A stretch of 64,000 nucleotides of DNA from Nocardia sp. NBC_01327 (GTDB lineage: Bacteria; Actinomycetota; Actinomycetes; Mycobacteriales; Mycobacteriaceae), in NCBI RefSeq assembly GCF_035958815.1, contig NZ_CP108383.1:6696001-6760000 (forward strand), in the 5' to 3' direction. Each line of letters begins with the position of its first letter. Position 1 is the stretch's first letter. The translations under genes and the position numbers were made by a program. Below, one piece after another: positions 51,641 through 62,158 of this stretch. The notes under the pieces were generated by a model. It made no database searches. It was not told where the DNA came from and worked only from the letters and a program-made list of their open reading frames with translations.

Positions 51641-51671
51641 CGGAGGGGTCCGGATGTCCCGGGCCCCTCCG
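51641..51671 (-). terminator. Terminator hairpin of the ABC exporter operon
   Basis: CGGAGGGG (51641-51648) and CCCCTCCG (51664-51671) make an 8-base GC-rich stem 25 bases beyond the permease stop. No T-run, as common in actinobacteria. Confidence 0.6.
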
Positions 51672-51695
51672 ACAGGTGCGGTCGTCGTCCTCGAT

Positions 51696-52459
51696 TCAGT
51701 TCATGCCGCGGCGGCGATAGAGCGTCCCGGCTGCCAGGTAACCCACGAGACCGATTCCGGCACACCAGATTACGGCGGTCAGGGCATTGTCACCGATCGG
51801 TGTGCCCATGAGCAGGCCGCGCACGGTCTCGGTGACGGAGGTGACGGGCTGATGTTCGGCGAAACCGCGCAGCCAGGTCGGCAGGGTGTGCACCGGCACG
51901 AAAGCGCTACTGACGTAAGGCAGGAACATGAAGCTGAAGGTGAATCCATTGGCGGCCTCCGGATTCGGCGCGAGCAGTCCCAGTGCGGCGGCCAGCCAGG
52001 ACAGCGCAAGAATGTACAACGCGAGCAGTCCGAGAACGGCGAGCCAGCGGATCGGATCGCCGGTGGGCCGGAAGCCCAGGGCCACCGCGACCAGGATCAC
52101 CAGACCGGTGGTGATGAGATTGCGCAGCACGCTCTCGACCACGTGGCCGGTCAGCACCGAAGAGCGTGAGACCGCCATGGTGCGGAACCGATCGACAATG
52201 CCATTGTGCATATCGGTGGAGACGCCGACCGCGGTGGACGCGGAGCCGAAACCCGCGCACAGCAGGATGATTCCCGGCACCACATAGTCGATATAGGCGC
52301 CGCTGACATTGATCGCGCCGCCGAAGACGTAGACGAACATCAGCAGAATCATGAGCGGGACCGCGAAGGTCATGATCATGGTGTCCGGACTGCGGAGCGT
52401 ATGCCGGAGATTGCGGCCGATCATGGTGGTCGAATCCTGGGCCGCGCGAACCAAAGTGG

Positions 52460-52463
<4 letters not shown>
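51696..52463 (-). CDS. ABC-2 type permease (DrrB-like)
   Basis: 255 residues with six membrane segments, starting GTG at 52463 in a GTGA overlap with the ATPase stop. Family points: RNLRHTLRSPDTMIMTFAVPLMILLMFVYVFGG, GFGSASTAVGVSTDMHNGIVDRF and MFLPYVSSAFVPVHTLPTWL (in shorter blocks), as in daunorubicin exporter DrrB. With its ATPase it forms a drug or lipid efflux pump. The operon ends with a GC hairpin. Confidence 0.92.
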
Positions 52464-53413
<950 letters not shown>

Positions 53414-53426
53414 GGGGTCCCCGATC

Positions 53427-53473
53427 GGAAACTGTTTATGGGATACACTCTGTTTATAGGCTACACAGTTTCC
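53427..53473. promoter_or_regulatory. TetR operator region of the ABC exporter
   Basis: Two direct copies of CTGTTTATrGGmTACAC (53432-53448 and 53450-53466) are spaced 18 bases apart, flanked by a perfect inverted pair GGAAACTGT (53427-53435) / ACAGTTTCC (53465-53473). It lies between drrA-like and tetR starts and probably binds two TetR dimers. Confidence 0.65.
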
Positions 53474-53519
53474 TGGATGGCGCAAGATGTGTGCGGGGAC
53501 AACAACGACAGGAGGTCGC

Positions 53520-54263
53520 ATGGAGACGCCCGAGGAGCAGGCGCTGCCCAAGCTGGTCAGGCTGCTGTGGGACCTCGACGACCCCGGCAGCCGCGGCCCG
53601 AAACGCGGTATGAGCCTGGACGAGATCCTCGAGGCCGCGATCGCCGTTGCCGACGCCGAGGGCTATGCCGCACTCTCGATGAGCCGCGTCGCCAAACAGC
53701 TCGGCTTCACCACGATGTCCCTCTACCGCTATGTGGACAGCAAAGAGACACTCGTCGAGCTCCTGCTCGATCGCCTAGTCGGCGCGCCCCCCGCGATACC
53801 GGCCGATATCGGCTGGCGCGCCGGACTCGAAGCCTGGGCCTGGGGCGAGTTCCGTGCCATCCGCGTCCACCCCTGGTGGCTGGACATCCCCCTCAGCACT
53901 CCCCCGCTGGGCCCGAAGAATATGGACTGGCTCGAAGCCGGACTCACCGCAATGGCCGGCGCCCCCATCCCCGAGCCCGTCAAATTGCAAATGGTGACAA
54001 ACCTTTCGCTGTACGTCATCGGCCGCGCCCGCTTCCTCAAGGACACCGTCGAACGATCCGAAGACGACACCGACTACGCCGCCATCCTCGCCCAGGTCCT
54101 CGACCCCACCCGCTACCCCGCCATCACCAGCGCCCTCACCCACCGCGCCTTCGACGATGACGACATGCACTGGGAGGAAGCCGATTTCCGCTTCTCCCTG
54201 GACCGCCTCCTGGACGGCTACGAACACTTCATCACCACATTCACGTCCACACCCCCCGACTGA
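53520..54263 (+). CDS. TetR-family regulator of the ABC exporter
   Basis: 247 residues from ATG at 53520 with AGGAGG at six bases. HTH about 42-90 (LEAAIAVADAEGYAALSMSRVAKQLGFTTMSLYRYVDSKETL, in pieces) and a TetR_C_1-like ligand domain with many aromatic residues (GEFRAIRVHPWWLDIPLS). The first 40 residues form an extension before the HTH, typical of this subgroup. Divergent from the DrrAB-like pair and almost surely its repressor; ligand unknown, possibly the exported drug. Confidence 0.92.
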   Translation: METPEEQALPKLVRLLWDLDDPGSRGPKRGMSLDEILEAAIAVADAEGYAALSMSRVAKQLGFTTMSLYRYVDSKETLVELLLDRLVGAPPAIPADIGWRAGLEAWAWGEFRAIRVHPWWLDIPLSTPPLGPKNMDWLEAGLTAMAGAPIPEPVKLQMVTNLSLYVIGRARFLKDTVERSEDDTDYAAILAQVLDPTRYPAITSALTHRAFDDDDMHWEEADFRFSLDRLLDGYEHFITTFTSTPPD

Positions 54264-54432
54264 TACCCCCGCACGAGATCCCCCACCACTCAACCCGCAT
54301 CTGCCACAACAGCATTCGCACCACACAGCGCGTCTCCAGACGGGACACCCTCCGCAAGGGTTGCTCGGCACAGAGACGGGCTGTGTCGTTCGGTGCCGCC
54401 GTCGAGAGGCGGCTGCGGGGTTCGCCTTCGGC

Positions 54433-56196
54433 CTACCCGCGTCGGTCGTCGAGGTATCCGAACAGGTTTCGGGGGTGGGCGGTCTTGAACGCTTCGATGA
54501 TCGATCGGGCCTGGTCGGCGGGGGCGATGGGGCCGAGTTGCAAGCCGAAGCTGAATTGTTCACGTGGGTCGGTGGATTCGTCGATGAAACAGAGGGTGGT
54601 GCGGTCGTATTCGCCCAGGTGGGCGCCAATCCAGTCGATGGAGCAGTTCCAGCGGGCGAGGATGGAGGGGTCTTCCCGCAGGGCTGTGGTGAGCAGGCGG
54701 ACCAGGGTTCGGGCCGGCCATTCCCAGGCGTGGTCGGCTTCTGCTCGGGCTACCTCGCGGTCGTATTCGGCTGCGGGGAAACGGAATTCAGGTATCAGAG
54801 GGCCGATACCCTGGTCCGTTCCACGCCAGAGGACCTCATCGCCCTCCTGAACGATCTCGACATGCAATGCGCCGCAGCAGCCTTCGGCGCACCAGGCGCT
54901 GGCGAGTTTCACCACGCGAGGCGTTTCGGTAGCGCGCAATTCGTGGCGGAGCAACAACCACTCGGGCGATCGGGCCGCGCCCTGGCGGAATTGCTCGGCG
55001 ATGATCGGGCGACCGTCGACCAGAATGCGGGTTTCGACACCGCCCAGAACTCCCGGCCGCGGAGGTATAGGCATGCTTATGCGAATCTCGAAGCGGCGGG
55101 GGCCTTCCGCGTCGTATGGAGCGTCAACGATATTGCGCGCCCAGCGCGCCCGCCATGAACAGTACGGGTCAGAATCCGCCGAGACGTTCAGGGTTCGAGT
55201 CCATGCCGGGGAGCGTAGGACTCTCAACAGGCGATCCAGTACGGCTTCGCGCTCATCGTCCGCCCAGTCGAGACAGGCCGACGCGCCGGTGCGGAGGTCT
55301 TCGACGAGAGCGGTCAGGTCCGCGTAGCGGTCCGATGTCGGTGTCATCCAGGTGGTTTCGGCGGCGACGAGTGCGAGTGCACGCTTCGCATCCGGGTACC
55401 GGTCGATGACGGTGGCGTAATCGTCGTGGCTGGTCATCTGCAGCAGCAGGCCGATTGCCTGATCGCGTACCCGATCGTCTCGATCGGCCTCGGTCAGCGC
55501 GGCCGCCAGCCCGGTGACTTCCGCGATATGGAGGGCGTAGGCGTTGCGCGCGGGGCTGGAGAAGATCAGCGCATTCCGCAGGAGCCAGTGGCGCGCAACC
55601 GGATCCGAGGCGTCCACCAGGCCTTGGAGAACACATTGGCGCTCAGTCGATTTCGTGTGCTGAGCCAGCCAGACAAGATCCGGTGCGGTACCGGCGATAG
55701 CGCCCAGTGCCGCAACAGCACCGCGGACGAAGCATGAAGCCAGTGCGATTGTGCGCAGCAATGGAATATCTTCCGACGTTCCGGTCGCCGAGAGTAGCGA
55801 CAGGCCGGCCAGAACAGGCCTGCGGTCACTGCTATTGCGCACCAGCCAGATTCCGAGCTGTCGGAGCCGTTCCGGATCAGGCCCGGGTAGCGGAATGTCC
55901 TCCTTGGCATACTCACCGTCGAATATCGACATTTCCGGGCGGGTGAACACATCGCGAATAGGCTCCGGCCGGGCCTCAGGGTCGGCGATATATGACTCCC
56001 ACGCAGCGACAAGGGTTGCGCTGCGCTCTTCGGATGTGGTGGTTTCGCACGACCTACGCTGCGCAACAGCCGTATCCGGGAGGGGATCACCACCATCGGG
56101 CAGCGGTCCGTCGGGATGCAGCCGGTGCAGCCGGGCAATGTGGTCGAACAGGGAATCCGGGTGCTCGAGCGCGCTGCGCTCGTACGGGGCACTCAA
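54433..56196 (-). CDS. Uncharacterised 587-residue protein with HEAT-like helical N-terminal half
   Basis: The start is uncertain: the only usable codon is TTG at 56196, without Shine-Dalgarno, and the frame is open further upstream into the der terminator. Residues 110-330 are regularly spaced helix pairs that read like HEAT repeats (RQLGIWLVRNSSDRRPVLAGLSLL, HWLLRNALIFSSPARNAYAL). The C-terminal half is mixed alpha/beta with many Trp and Cys (AWCAEGCCGALHVEIVQ). No enzyme motif, membrane segment or signal peptide. Function unknown. Confidence 0.65.
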   Translation of the reverse strand: MSAPYERSALEHPDSLFDHIARLHRLHPDGPLPDGGDPLPDTAVAQRRSCETTTSEERSATLVAAWESYIADPEARPEPIRDVFTRPEMSIFDGEYAKEDIPLPGPDPERLRQLGIWLVRNSSDRRPVLAGLSLLSATGTSEDIPLLRTIALASCFVRGAVAALGAIAGTAPDLVWLAQHTKSTERQCVLQGLVDASDPVARHWLLRNALIFSSPARNAYALHIAEVTGLAAALTEADRDDRVRDQAIGLLLQMTSHDDYATVIDRYPDAKRALALVAAETTWMTPTSDRYADLTALVEDLRTGASACLDWADDEREAVLDRLLRVLRSPAWTRTLNVSADSDPYCSWRARWARNIVDAPYDAEGPRRFEIRISMPIPPRPGVLGGVETRILVDGRPIIAEQFRQGAARSPEWLLLRHELRATETPRVVKLASAWCAEGCCGALHVEIVQEGDEVLWRGTDQGIGPLIPEFRFPAAEYDREVARAEADHAWEWPARTLVRLLTTALREDPSILARWNCSIDWIGAHLGEYDRTTLCFIDESTDPREQFSFGLQLGPIAPADQARSIIEAFKTAHPRNLFGYLDDRRG

Positions 56197-56274
56197 CGGA
56201 GGAGGGTGGACTCGATTCTCTTGGTCACGCCGACCACGATACCGAGGACCGGCGGAGCCCGCCAGTGGGTATGC

Positions 56275-56307
56275 GATAGGCCCCCGGTGGGGTGCCGGGG
56301 GCCTATC
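56275..56307 (-). terminator. Strong terminator of the xerD/parA - der region
   Basis: GATAGGCCCCCGG (56275-56287) and CCGGGGGCCTATC (56295-56307) form a perfect 13-base stem with a 7-base loop, 11 bases beyond the der stop. No T-run. It separates the housekeeping operon from the unknown gene downstream. Confidence 0.85.
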
Positions 56308-56317
56308 GGTGGGGCGG

Positions 56318-57733
56318 TTACTTCTTGCGGTCGCGCTTTTCGCGGACGCGGACGTTGACCTGGACCGGCGAACCGTCGAAGTTGAACTCTTCGCGGAGTT
56401 TGCGCTCGATGAAGCGGCGGTAGCCGGCCTCGAGGAAGCCTGTGGTGAAGAGGACGAACGTCGGGGGGCGGGTGGAGGCCTGGGTGGCGAACATGACTCG
56501 GGGGAGGCGGCCGCCGCGCATGGGGGGCGGGGTGGCGGCCACTACTTCCTTGAGCCAGTTGTTCAGGCGGCCGGTGGAGATGCGCTTGTCCCAGGAATCC
56601 AGGGCGGTTTCCATTGCGGGAACGAGCTTTTGCACAGCGCGGCCGGTACTGGCCGAGATGTTCACCCGCTGCGCCCAGCGGACCTGCACCATTTCGCGAT
56701 CGATTTCACGTTCCAGCTGCTCGCGGCGATCTTCGTCGACCAGATCCCACTTGTTGTAGGCGATCACGAGCGCCCGGCCGGTCTCCGAGATCATGGTGAT
56801 GACCCGCAGATCCTGCTCGGTGATCGGCTGCGAGGCATCGATGAGGATGACCGCGACCTCGGCGGCCTCGATGGCCGACTTGGTGCGCAGCGAGGCATAG
56901 AACTCGGTGCCGCTGGCATTGCCGACCTTGCGCCGCAGACCGGCGGTGTCGACGAAACGCCAAGGCTTGCCGCCCAATTGGACCAGCGAGTCGACCGGGT
57001 CGACGGTGGTGCCGGCCACATCGTGCACGACCGACCGCTCCACGCCCGAAAGCTTGTTGATCAGACTGGATTTGCCGACATTCGGCTTGCCGACCAGCGC
57101 GACACGACGCGGGCCGCCGACCAGACCTGTTCCCTCACGCGGGGTTTCGGGCAGCTGGACGAGAATCTCGTCGAGCAGATCACCGGTACCGCGACCGTGC
57201 GTGGCCGAAACCATCTTGGGCTCACCCAAACCCAGCGACCACAGCATGGCCGCATCCGATTCGACCTTGCCGTTGTCGACCTTGTTGGCGACCAGAATGA
57301 CCGGAGTCTTACTGCGCCGCAACACCTTCGCCACGGCTTCATCGGTCGCGGTGGCGCCGACTGTGGCGTCCACGACCAGCACGATGGCGTCGGCGGTCTG
57401 CATGGCGACCTCGGCCTGCCGGGCCACGGCCTGCTGCAGACCCTTGGCGTCGGGCTCCCAGCCGCCGGTGTCCTGCACCAGGAAACGCCGTCCGGCCCAG
57501 TTGGCCTCGTACGAAATGCGGTCCCGGGTCACACCCGGGACATCCTCGACCACCGCTTCACGGCGGCCCAGAATACGGTTCACCAGCGTGGATTTGCCCA
57601 CGTTCGGCCGGCCGACAATGGCCAGCGTCGGCATGGGCAGATTTTCCGCCGCATGCTCGCCCTCGAGTTCGGCGATCTCCCAGTCGGCTTCATCCGACCA
57701 AATGCCGTCACCGGCGAAGGTGTCCTGCGTCAC
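56318..57733 (-). CDS. der: Ribosome biogenesis GTPase Der (EngA)
   Basis: 471 residues with two tandem GTPase domains: GRPNVGKS at about 41-48 and GKPNVGKS at about 215-222, each with DxxG (DTGGW, DTAGL) and NKxD (NKVD, NKWD) motifs, then a C-terminal KH-like domain (about 390-471). It acts in assembly of the 50S subunit. The first 35 residues are an acidic extension. GTP-binding motifs are intact. Its start overlaps the cmk stop by 4 bases; it is the last gene before the strong terminator. Confidence 0.98.
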   Translation of the reverse strand: MTQDTFAGDGIWSDEADWEIAELEGEHAAENLPMPTLAIVGRPNVGKSTLVNRILGRREAVVEDVPGVTRDRISYEANWAGRRFLVQDTGGWEPDAKGLQQAVARQAEVAMQTADAIVLVVDATVGATATDEAVAKVLRRSKTPVILVANKVDNGKVESDAAMLWSLGLGEPKMVSATHGRGTGDLLDEILVQLPETPREGTGLVGGPRRVALVGKPNVGKSSLINKLSGVERSVVHDVAGTTVDPVDSLVQLGGKPWRFVDTAGLRRKVGNASGTEFYASLRTKSAIEAAEVAVILIDASQPITEQDLRVITMISETGRALVIAYNKWDLVDEDRREQLEREIDREMVQVRWAQRVNISASTGRAVQKLVPAMETALDSWDKRISTGRLNNWLKEVVAATPPPMRGGRLPRVMFATQASTRPPTFVLFTTGFLEAGYRRFIERKLREEFNFDGSPVQVNVRVREKRDRKK

Positions 57734-58467
57734 TGCGCGCCTCCTGCCGAAATCTGCTGCCGCACAACGCGATACAGCTCGTCAATAACCTCGTCCTTGT
57801 TGAGCTCGCTGGTGTCGACCAGAATCGCGTCCTCGGCGGGACGCAGCGGCGACACCTTGCGGGTGGAGTCGAGGTTGTCGCGGCGCTGCACATCGGCGAG
57901 CACCGCCTGGAAATCGTCGCCGCGGCCCTCGGCAATGTTCTGCACATTGCGGCGCTCGGCCCGTGCCTCGGCGGACGCGGTCAGATAGATCTTCACATCG
58001 GCGTCGGTCAGCACCACGGTGCCGATATCGCGGCCCTCGACCACAATCCGGCCCGCGGTCGTCGCGATACCGCGCTGCAGCGCGACCAACTGGTCGCGTA
58101 CCTCGGACACGGCGGACACCGCGGACACGGCCTTGGTCACCGCATTGCCGCGAATCTCCTCCGACACATCCTCACCGTCGAGCAGGATCAGCTCCCGGCT
58201 CGGATCGGTGCCGATGGTCAGCGGCAGCTCCTTGACGGCCGCCACAATGGCCTCGGCATCGTCCAGATCGACGCCGCTGCGCAGCACGCGCAGGGTCGCC
58301 ACCCGGTACATGGCGCCGGTATCGAGGTAGGCGGCGTCCAGCCGGGCGGCCAGCTTCCGCGAGACACTCGACTTGCCGGTACCGGACGGACCGTCCATGG
58401 CAACGACCAGCGACGAGGACCCGGTGAGCCCGGCAAGCCGATCTTTCACACTTCCCACACCGTTCAC
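57730..58467 (-). CDS. cmk: Cytidylate kinase
   Basis: 245 residues from GTG at 58467, overlapping the rluB stop by 4 bases. P-loop [20 protein letters not shown] at about 25-33; [15 protein letters not shown] (CMP-binding) follows, then [21 protein letters not shown] and SAEARAERR (lid). Phosphorylates CMP and dCMP with ATP for nucleotide synthesis. The order rluB - cmk - der is the same as in mycobacteria. Confidence 0.97.
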   Translation of the reverse strand: MNGVGSVKDRLAGLTGSSSLVVAMDGPSGTGKSSVSRKLAARLDAAYLDTGAMYRVATLRVLRSGVDLDDAEAIVAAVKELPLTIGTDPSRELILLDGEDVSEEIRGNAVTKAVSAVSAVSEVRDQLVALQRGIATTAGRIVVEGRDIGTVVLTDADVKIYLTASAEARAERRNVQNIAEGRGDDFQAVLADVQRRDNLDSTRKVSPLRPAEDAILVDTSELNKDEVIDELYRVVRQQISAGGAQ

Positions 58468-60221
58468 AACGACACCGCCTCGTAGAGCTTCCCGATTTCG
58501 TCACGGCCCAGCACACGCAGAGCGCCCGGCCGCTGATCGCCCAGGGCGACCGGACCGACATGGGTGCGCACCAGCGCGGTCACCGGATGGCCGACCTCGG
58601 CCAGCAGACGACGCACAATGTGCTTGCGACCCTCGTGCAGCACGAGCTTGACCAGCGACTTGCCCTGGCCGACCTCGAGCACCTGGAACTTGTCGACCTT
58701 GGCCGGGCCGTCGTCGAGTTCGACGCCGTCCTTCAGCAGCTTGCCGACATTGCGGTTGTTGACCTCACCGTTGACCGTGGCGAGGTAGGTCTTGGAGACC
58801 TCGAAGGACGGGTGCATCAGGCGGTGCGCCAGATCGCCGTCATTGGTGAGCAGCAGCAGGCCCTCGGTATCGGCGTCGAGGCGGCCGACGTGGAAGAGCC
58901 GCTGGCCGGCCGCGATCCGCTCGGAGACGATATCGCCGACACACGGGCGGCCCATCTCGTCGGACATGGTGGACTGCCAGCCCTTGGGCTTGTTCAGCGC
59001 GAGGTAGACCTGCTCATCGCGCACGACAACACGCACACCGTCAACACGAACGATCGCGTTCTCCGGATCGATCCGCAGACCCTGCTCTTTCACGATCTTG
59101 CCGTCGACCTCGATGCGACCCGCATCGATCATGTCCTCGGCCACGCGACGCGAGGCGACACCGGCCTTGGCCAGCACCTTCTGCAGACGCTCGCCCTCGC
59201 CCCACGGCAGCTTCTTCGGACCCGCGGTCTCCGCCGGGTCGACGTTCTGGTGCTTGGCGGGCTTGGCATTGCTGAGCATCACCGCGACCGCGGGCGAAGG
59301 ACGATGCACCTTGGCCTTCTTGGGCGCGGGAGCGGTGCTCGGAGCCGTCGGGCGTCCGCCGCGCGGCGCCGCGCCACGGGGAGCCGCAGCACCACGCGAA
59401 TCGGACGAACCGCCACGCGAACCCTGGTAGCCGGAGCCGCCACGGGAGTCAGACGAACCACCACGCGAGTCGTACGAACCGGAGCCACCACGCGAATCTC
59501 CGCGCGAGCCTTGGTAACCCGAGCCACCACGCGAATCAGACGAACCACCACGCGAACCCTGGTAACCGGAGCCACCACGCGAGTCGCCGCTACCGAAGGA
59601 ACGCGAATCTCCGCGCGAGCCTTGGTAACCCGAGCCACCACGCGAATCAGACGAACCACCGCGCGAACCCTGGTAACCACGCGAGTCGGACGATCCACCG
59701 CGCGAGTCGTACGAACCGGAGCCGCCACGCGAATCTCCGCGTGAGCCTTGGTAACCCGAGCTACCGCGCGAATCAGACGAACCACCACGCGAACCCTGGT
59801 AACCCGAACCACCACGCGAGTCAGACGTTCCACCGCGTGAGCCCTGGTAACCGGAGCCACCACGGGAATCGGACGAACCACCGCGTGAGCCCTGGTAACC
59901 CGAGCCGCCGCGCGATTCGTACGAACCGGAGCCGCCCCGCGAGCCCTCATACGATCCGGAGCCGCCGCGGGGTCCCCCACGCGAACTGTCCGAGGATCCT
60001 CCGCGAGACGAGCCGCCACCCCACGACTGCGAGTCTCCGCGTGATCCGGTGCGTGGGGCGGAGCCGCCACCACGCGAATTGCCACTTCCATATGAATCGC
60101 CACCCCGGGATTGCGCGGACCTGTCGGTCCGGCCTCGGGCGGCCTGCGAATCGCCCCGGGGCGATTCGAATCCACGTTTACTACGTTCCGGTGTGCCATC
60201 TCGGCGAGCGGGAGTATTCAC
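58464..60221 (-). CDS. rluB: RluB-type pseudouridine synthase with long repetitive N-terminal tail
   Basis: 585 residues. The C-terminal 245 form the enzyme: S4 RNA-binding domain (about 343-405: [21 protein letters not shown]) and the RluB/RsuA catalytic domain with Asp449 in [15 protein letters not shown], responsible for Psi2605 in 23S rRNA. The first 340 residues are low-complexity: residues 70-275 consist of Gly/Ser/Arg/Asp repeats ([16 protein letters not shown]-like units, YQGSRG nine times), then a Pro/Ala-rich linker. Such RGG-like tails bind RNA or drive phase separation. Coupled to cmk (4-base overlap), 12 bases after scpB. Confidence 0.95.
   Translation of the reverse strand: MNTPARRDGTPERSKRGFESPRGDSQAARGRTDRSAQSRGGDSYGSGNSRGGGSAPRTGSRGDSQSWGGGSSRGGSSDSSRGGPRGGSGSYEGSRGGSGSYESRGGSGYQGSRGGSSDSRGGSGYQGSRGGTSDSRGGSGYQGSRGGSSDSRGSSGYQGSRGDSRGGSGSYDSRGGSSDSRGYQGSRGGSSDSRGGSGYQGSRGDSRSFGSGDSRGGSGYQGSRGGSSDSRGGSGYQGSRGDSRGGSGSYDSRGGSSDSRGGSGYQGSRGGSSDSRGAAAPRGAAPRGGRPTAPSTAPAPKKAKVHRPSPAVAVMLSNAKPAKHQNVDPAETAGPKKLPWGEGERLQKVLAKAGVASRRVAEDMIDAGRIEVDGKIVKEQGLRIDPENAIVRVDGVRVVVRDEQVYLALNKPKGWQSTMSDEMGRPCVGDIVSERIAAGQRLFHVGRLDADTEGLLLLTNDGDLAHRLMHPSFEVSKTYLATVNGEVNNRNVGKLLKDGVELDDGPAKVDKFQVLEVGQGKSLVKLVLHEGRKHIVRRLLAEVGHPVTALVRTHVGPVALGDQRPGALRVLGRDEIGKLYEAVSL
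59397..60014 (-). repeat. Degenerate in-frame repeat tract in rluB
   Basis: About 620 bases encode irregular repeats built from [17 protein letters not shown] and GSGSYDSRG words. The DNA itself repeats closely (words such as GAACCACCACGCGA recur), so unequal recombination can change its length. Confidence 0.9.
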
Positions 60222-60233
60222 GTTGTCCTAATT

Positions 60234-61127
60234 TCAGTCTTCGGTGCCGAGGTTGATATCCGCCTCGGCCGGTTTTTTCAGCCTGGTGTACCGAGGGTCG
60301 GTGTCCAAGCTCTCGTTGATCTCATCGATCAGGTCGACGCCCGGGAGCAGCGGCGCCAACGCCGGCAGATCCGACAGTGACGCGAGCCCGATCCGTTCCA
60401 AGAACAGCTCGGTGGTGACGTACAGGGTGCCGTTCGTCTCCGCGTCCGTTCCGGCCTCCGTGAGCAGTCCCCGCGCCAGCAGGGTCCTGATCACGCCGTC
60501 GATATTCACTCCGCGCACCGCACTCACTCGGGCCCGGGTAACCGGTTGACGATAGGCGATCACCGCCAGGGTTTCCAAAGCGGCGCGAGTGAGCTTCGTG
60601 CGTGCGCCGTCCAACAGCATACGTTCCACGTAGGGTGCGAACTCCGTCCGCGTGTAATAACGCCATCCGTCACCCACGAATCTGAGATCCATGCCACTGC
60701 GGCGGGCGCTCAATTCCGCCGACATCTCGCGCAATGCCCGCTCGACCCGCACAGGTGTGTCGTTCACCGCACTTGCGAGCAGATCGACCGGCGCGGGCGC
60801 GTCGACCACCAGCAGCATCGCCTCGAGCGCCGACCGGAACTCGTCCTCGTCCAGCGCACCCGGATCGAAGTCCTCGACCACATCCCCGATATCCAGCCGC
60901 GTCTGCCCGAATTCCCCGGCCGTCGCGCTCGGTTCGTGCGCGCGCGCTGCCGCCTCCGACTTCGTCTCGCCGAACGAGGCCACCGCATCTGCGGGGACGG
61001 ATGCATCGCTGGGGCTGGACCCGACGCCGGCCACGACCCCGCCCTGTTCGGACACAGCAGCACTGGATTCGGACACAGCGTCGCTCGACTGGTGCACTGC
61101 CTCTGACTGCTGCATCGCGTCGGTCAT
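60234..61127 (-). CDS. scpB: Segregation and condensation protein B
   Basis: 297 residues. After a low-complexity N-terminus (about 1-90) comes the ScpB double winged helix (about 95-265: ALEAMLLVVDAPAPVDLLA, YRQPVTRARVSAVRGVNIDGVIRTL in parts, GTLYVTTELFLERIGL). ScpB dimers bind ScpA and SMC kleisin to condense chromosomes. Start overlaps the scpA stop by 4 bases. Confidence 0.95.
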   Translation of the reverse strand: MTDAMQQSEAVHQSSDAVSESSAAVSEQGGVVAGVGSSPSDASVPADAVASFGETKSEAAARAHEPSATAGEFGQTRLDIGDVVEDFDPGALDEDEFRSALEAMLLVVDAPAPVDLLASAVNDTPVRVERALREMSAELSARRSGMDLRFVGDGWRYYTRTEFAPYVERMLLDGARTKLTRAALETLAVIAYRQPVTRARVSAVRGVNIDGVIRTLLARGLLTEAGTDAETNGTLYVTTELFLERIGLASLSDLPALAPLLPGVDLIDEINESLDTDPRYTRLKKPAEADINLGTED

Positions 61128-62158
61128 CCGTAGTCTTCCTCGATAGTGACGGGTTCCGCCGGTTGGTCGGCGAGCTCGCCGAGCCAGCTCACGCGGAGCG
61201 GGCCCAGGGGGTCGGGCTGGTCGAACTCGATCGTTTTGCCGCGATAGAGCTCGAGCAGCGCCAGGAAGCGGGCGACGATCTGCACCGCCACCTCGCAGTC
61301 GGCGCAGATCTCCCGGAAGGTGGTCCAGCCGCCGACCCCGCGGCTCTTGAGCATCTCCAGCACCAGCGCCGCCTGTTCGGCGACCGAAATGGCGTGATTG
61401 TGCAGGTGATCCAGGCCCACCGTGGGGATCGGGCGCGGGGTGAAGGCCGCCGCGGCGACCTCCGCGAATCCCGCGGCATCCACTCCCAGCGTAACGTCCG
61501 GCAGCAGCGCCAGGTAGCGCTCCTCGAGCGACACCGCGCGCGGATACCGTTGCAGCGCAGCCGCCTCGAGCTCGCCCAGCAGCTCTGCCACCTGCTTGAA
61601 CGCGCGGTACTGCAGCAGCCGCGCGAAAAGCAGGTCGCGCGCGGAGAGCAATTCCAGATCTTCCTCGTCGGTGACCTCACCGGACGGCAGCAATCGCGCG
61701 GTTTTCAGATCCAGCAGCGTCGCGGCGACCACCAGGAATTCGGTGGTCTGATCGAGGATCTTGTCCGCGCGCAGACCCGTCTCCTCGGACATGCTCGCGG
61801 TCAAAGCCTTGGTGTAGGCGATGAATTCATCGGTGACCTTGTGCAGCGCCACCTCGGTGACGTCCAGGCGCCGGGAACTGATGAGCTGCAACAGCAGATC
61901 GAAGGGCCCCTGAAAGTTGGTCAGCTGCAGATGAAAGCCGACCTTTTTGTCTGAATTGCCGGTATCTGCAGGGATTTCAGCGATAGGCGCGGCGACGATT
62001 TCCTCGATCGCCACGATATCGGCGACGATGCCGCCATCCCCCGCAGGTGTCTCGGGCGAATCCACGAGTGCCTCGGGCACATCCACGGGTGCATCGGGCA
62101 AAGGAGTATCCACGTCCGCCGGAGAGTGCGCGGTCGTGCGGTCGGGCGAATCGTTCAA
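61124..62158 (-). CDS. scpA: Segregation and condensation protein A (kleisin)
   Basis: 344 residues. An acidic Pro/Val-rich N-terminal extension (about 1-70) precedes the kleisin core with the family mark FQGPFDLLLQLISSRRLDV (about 84-103), the SMC-binding N-domain, and a C-terminal winged helix (about 265-335). It bridges the SMC heads with ScpB. Coupled to parA upstream and scpB downstream by 4-base overlaps. Confidence 0.95.
   Translation of the reverse strand: MNDSPDRTTAHSPADVDTPLPDAPVDVPEALVDSPETPAGDGGIVADIVAIEEIVAAPIAEIPADTGNSDKKVGFHLQLTNFQGPFDLLLQLISSRRLDVTEVALHKVTDEFIAYTKALTASMSEETGLRADKILDQTTEFLVVAATLLDLKTARLLPSGEVTDEEDLELLSARDLLFARLLQYRAFKQVAELLGELEAAALQRYPRAVSLEERYLALLPDVTLGVDAAGFAEVAAAAFTPRPIPTVGLDHLHNHAISVAEQAALVLEMLKSRGVGGWTTFREICADCEVAVQIVARFLALLELYRGKTIEFDQPDPLGPLRVSWLGELADQPAEPVTIEEDYG

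Larger units (their letters stand above)
51192..51695. other. 504-base intergenic region between acyltransferase and ABC exporter
   Basis: It holds the upstream region of the acyltransferase, a 12-base palindrome (51415-51426), repeated GCATAT words (51495-51625), a plus-strand sigma-70-like promoter (51589-51617) and the terminator hairpin of the ABC operon (51641-51671). No gene with good coding character is seen on either strand. Confidence 0.6.

Noticed and set aside
51654-52169. 171-codon plus-strand frame opposite the ABC permease, with GGAGGGG upstream
   Set aside because: The apparent ribosome site is one arm of the terminator hairpin, and the frame is antisense to the permease. The promoter-like sequence is kept as a separate finding.
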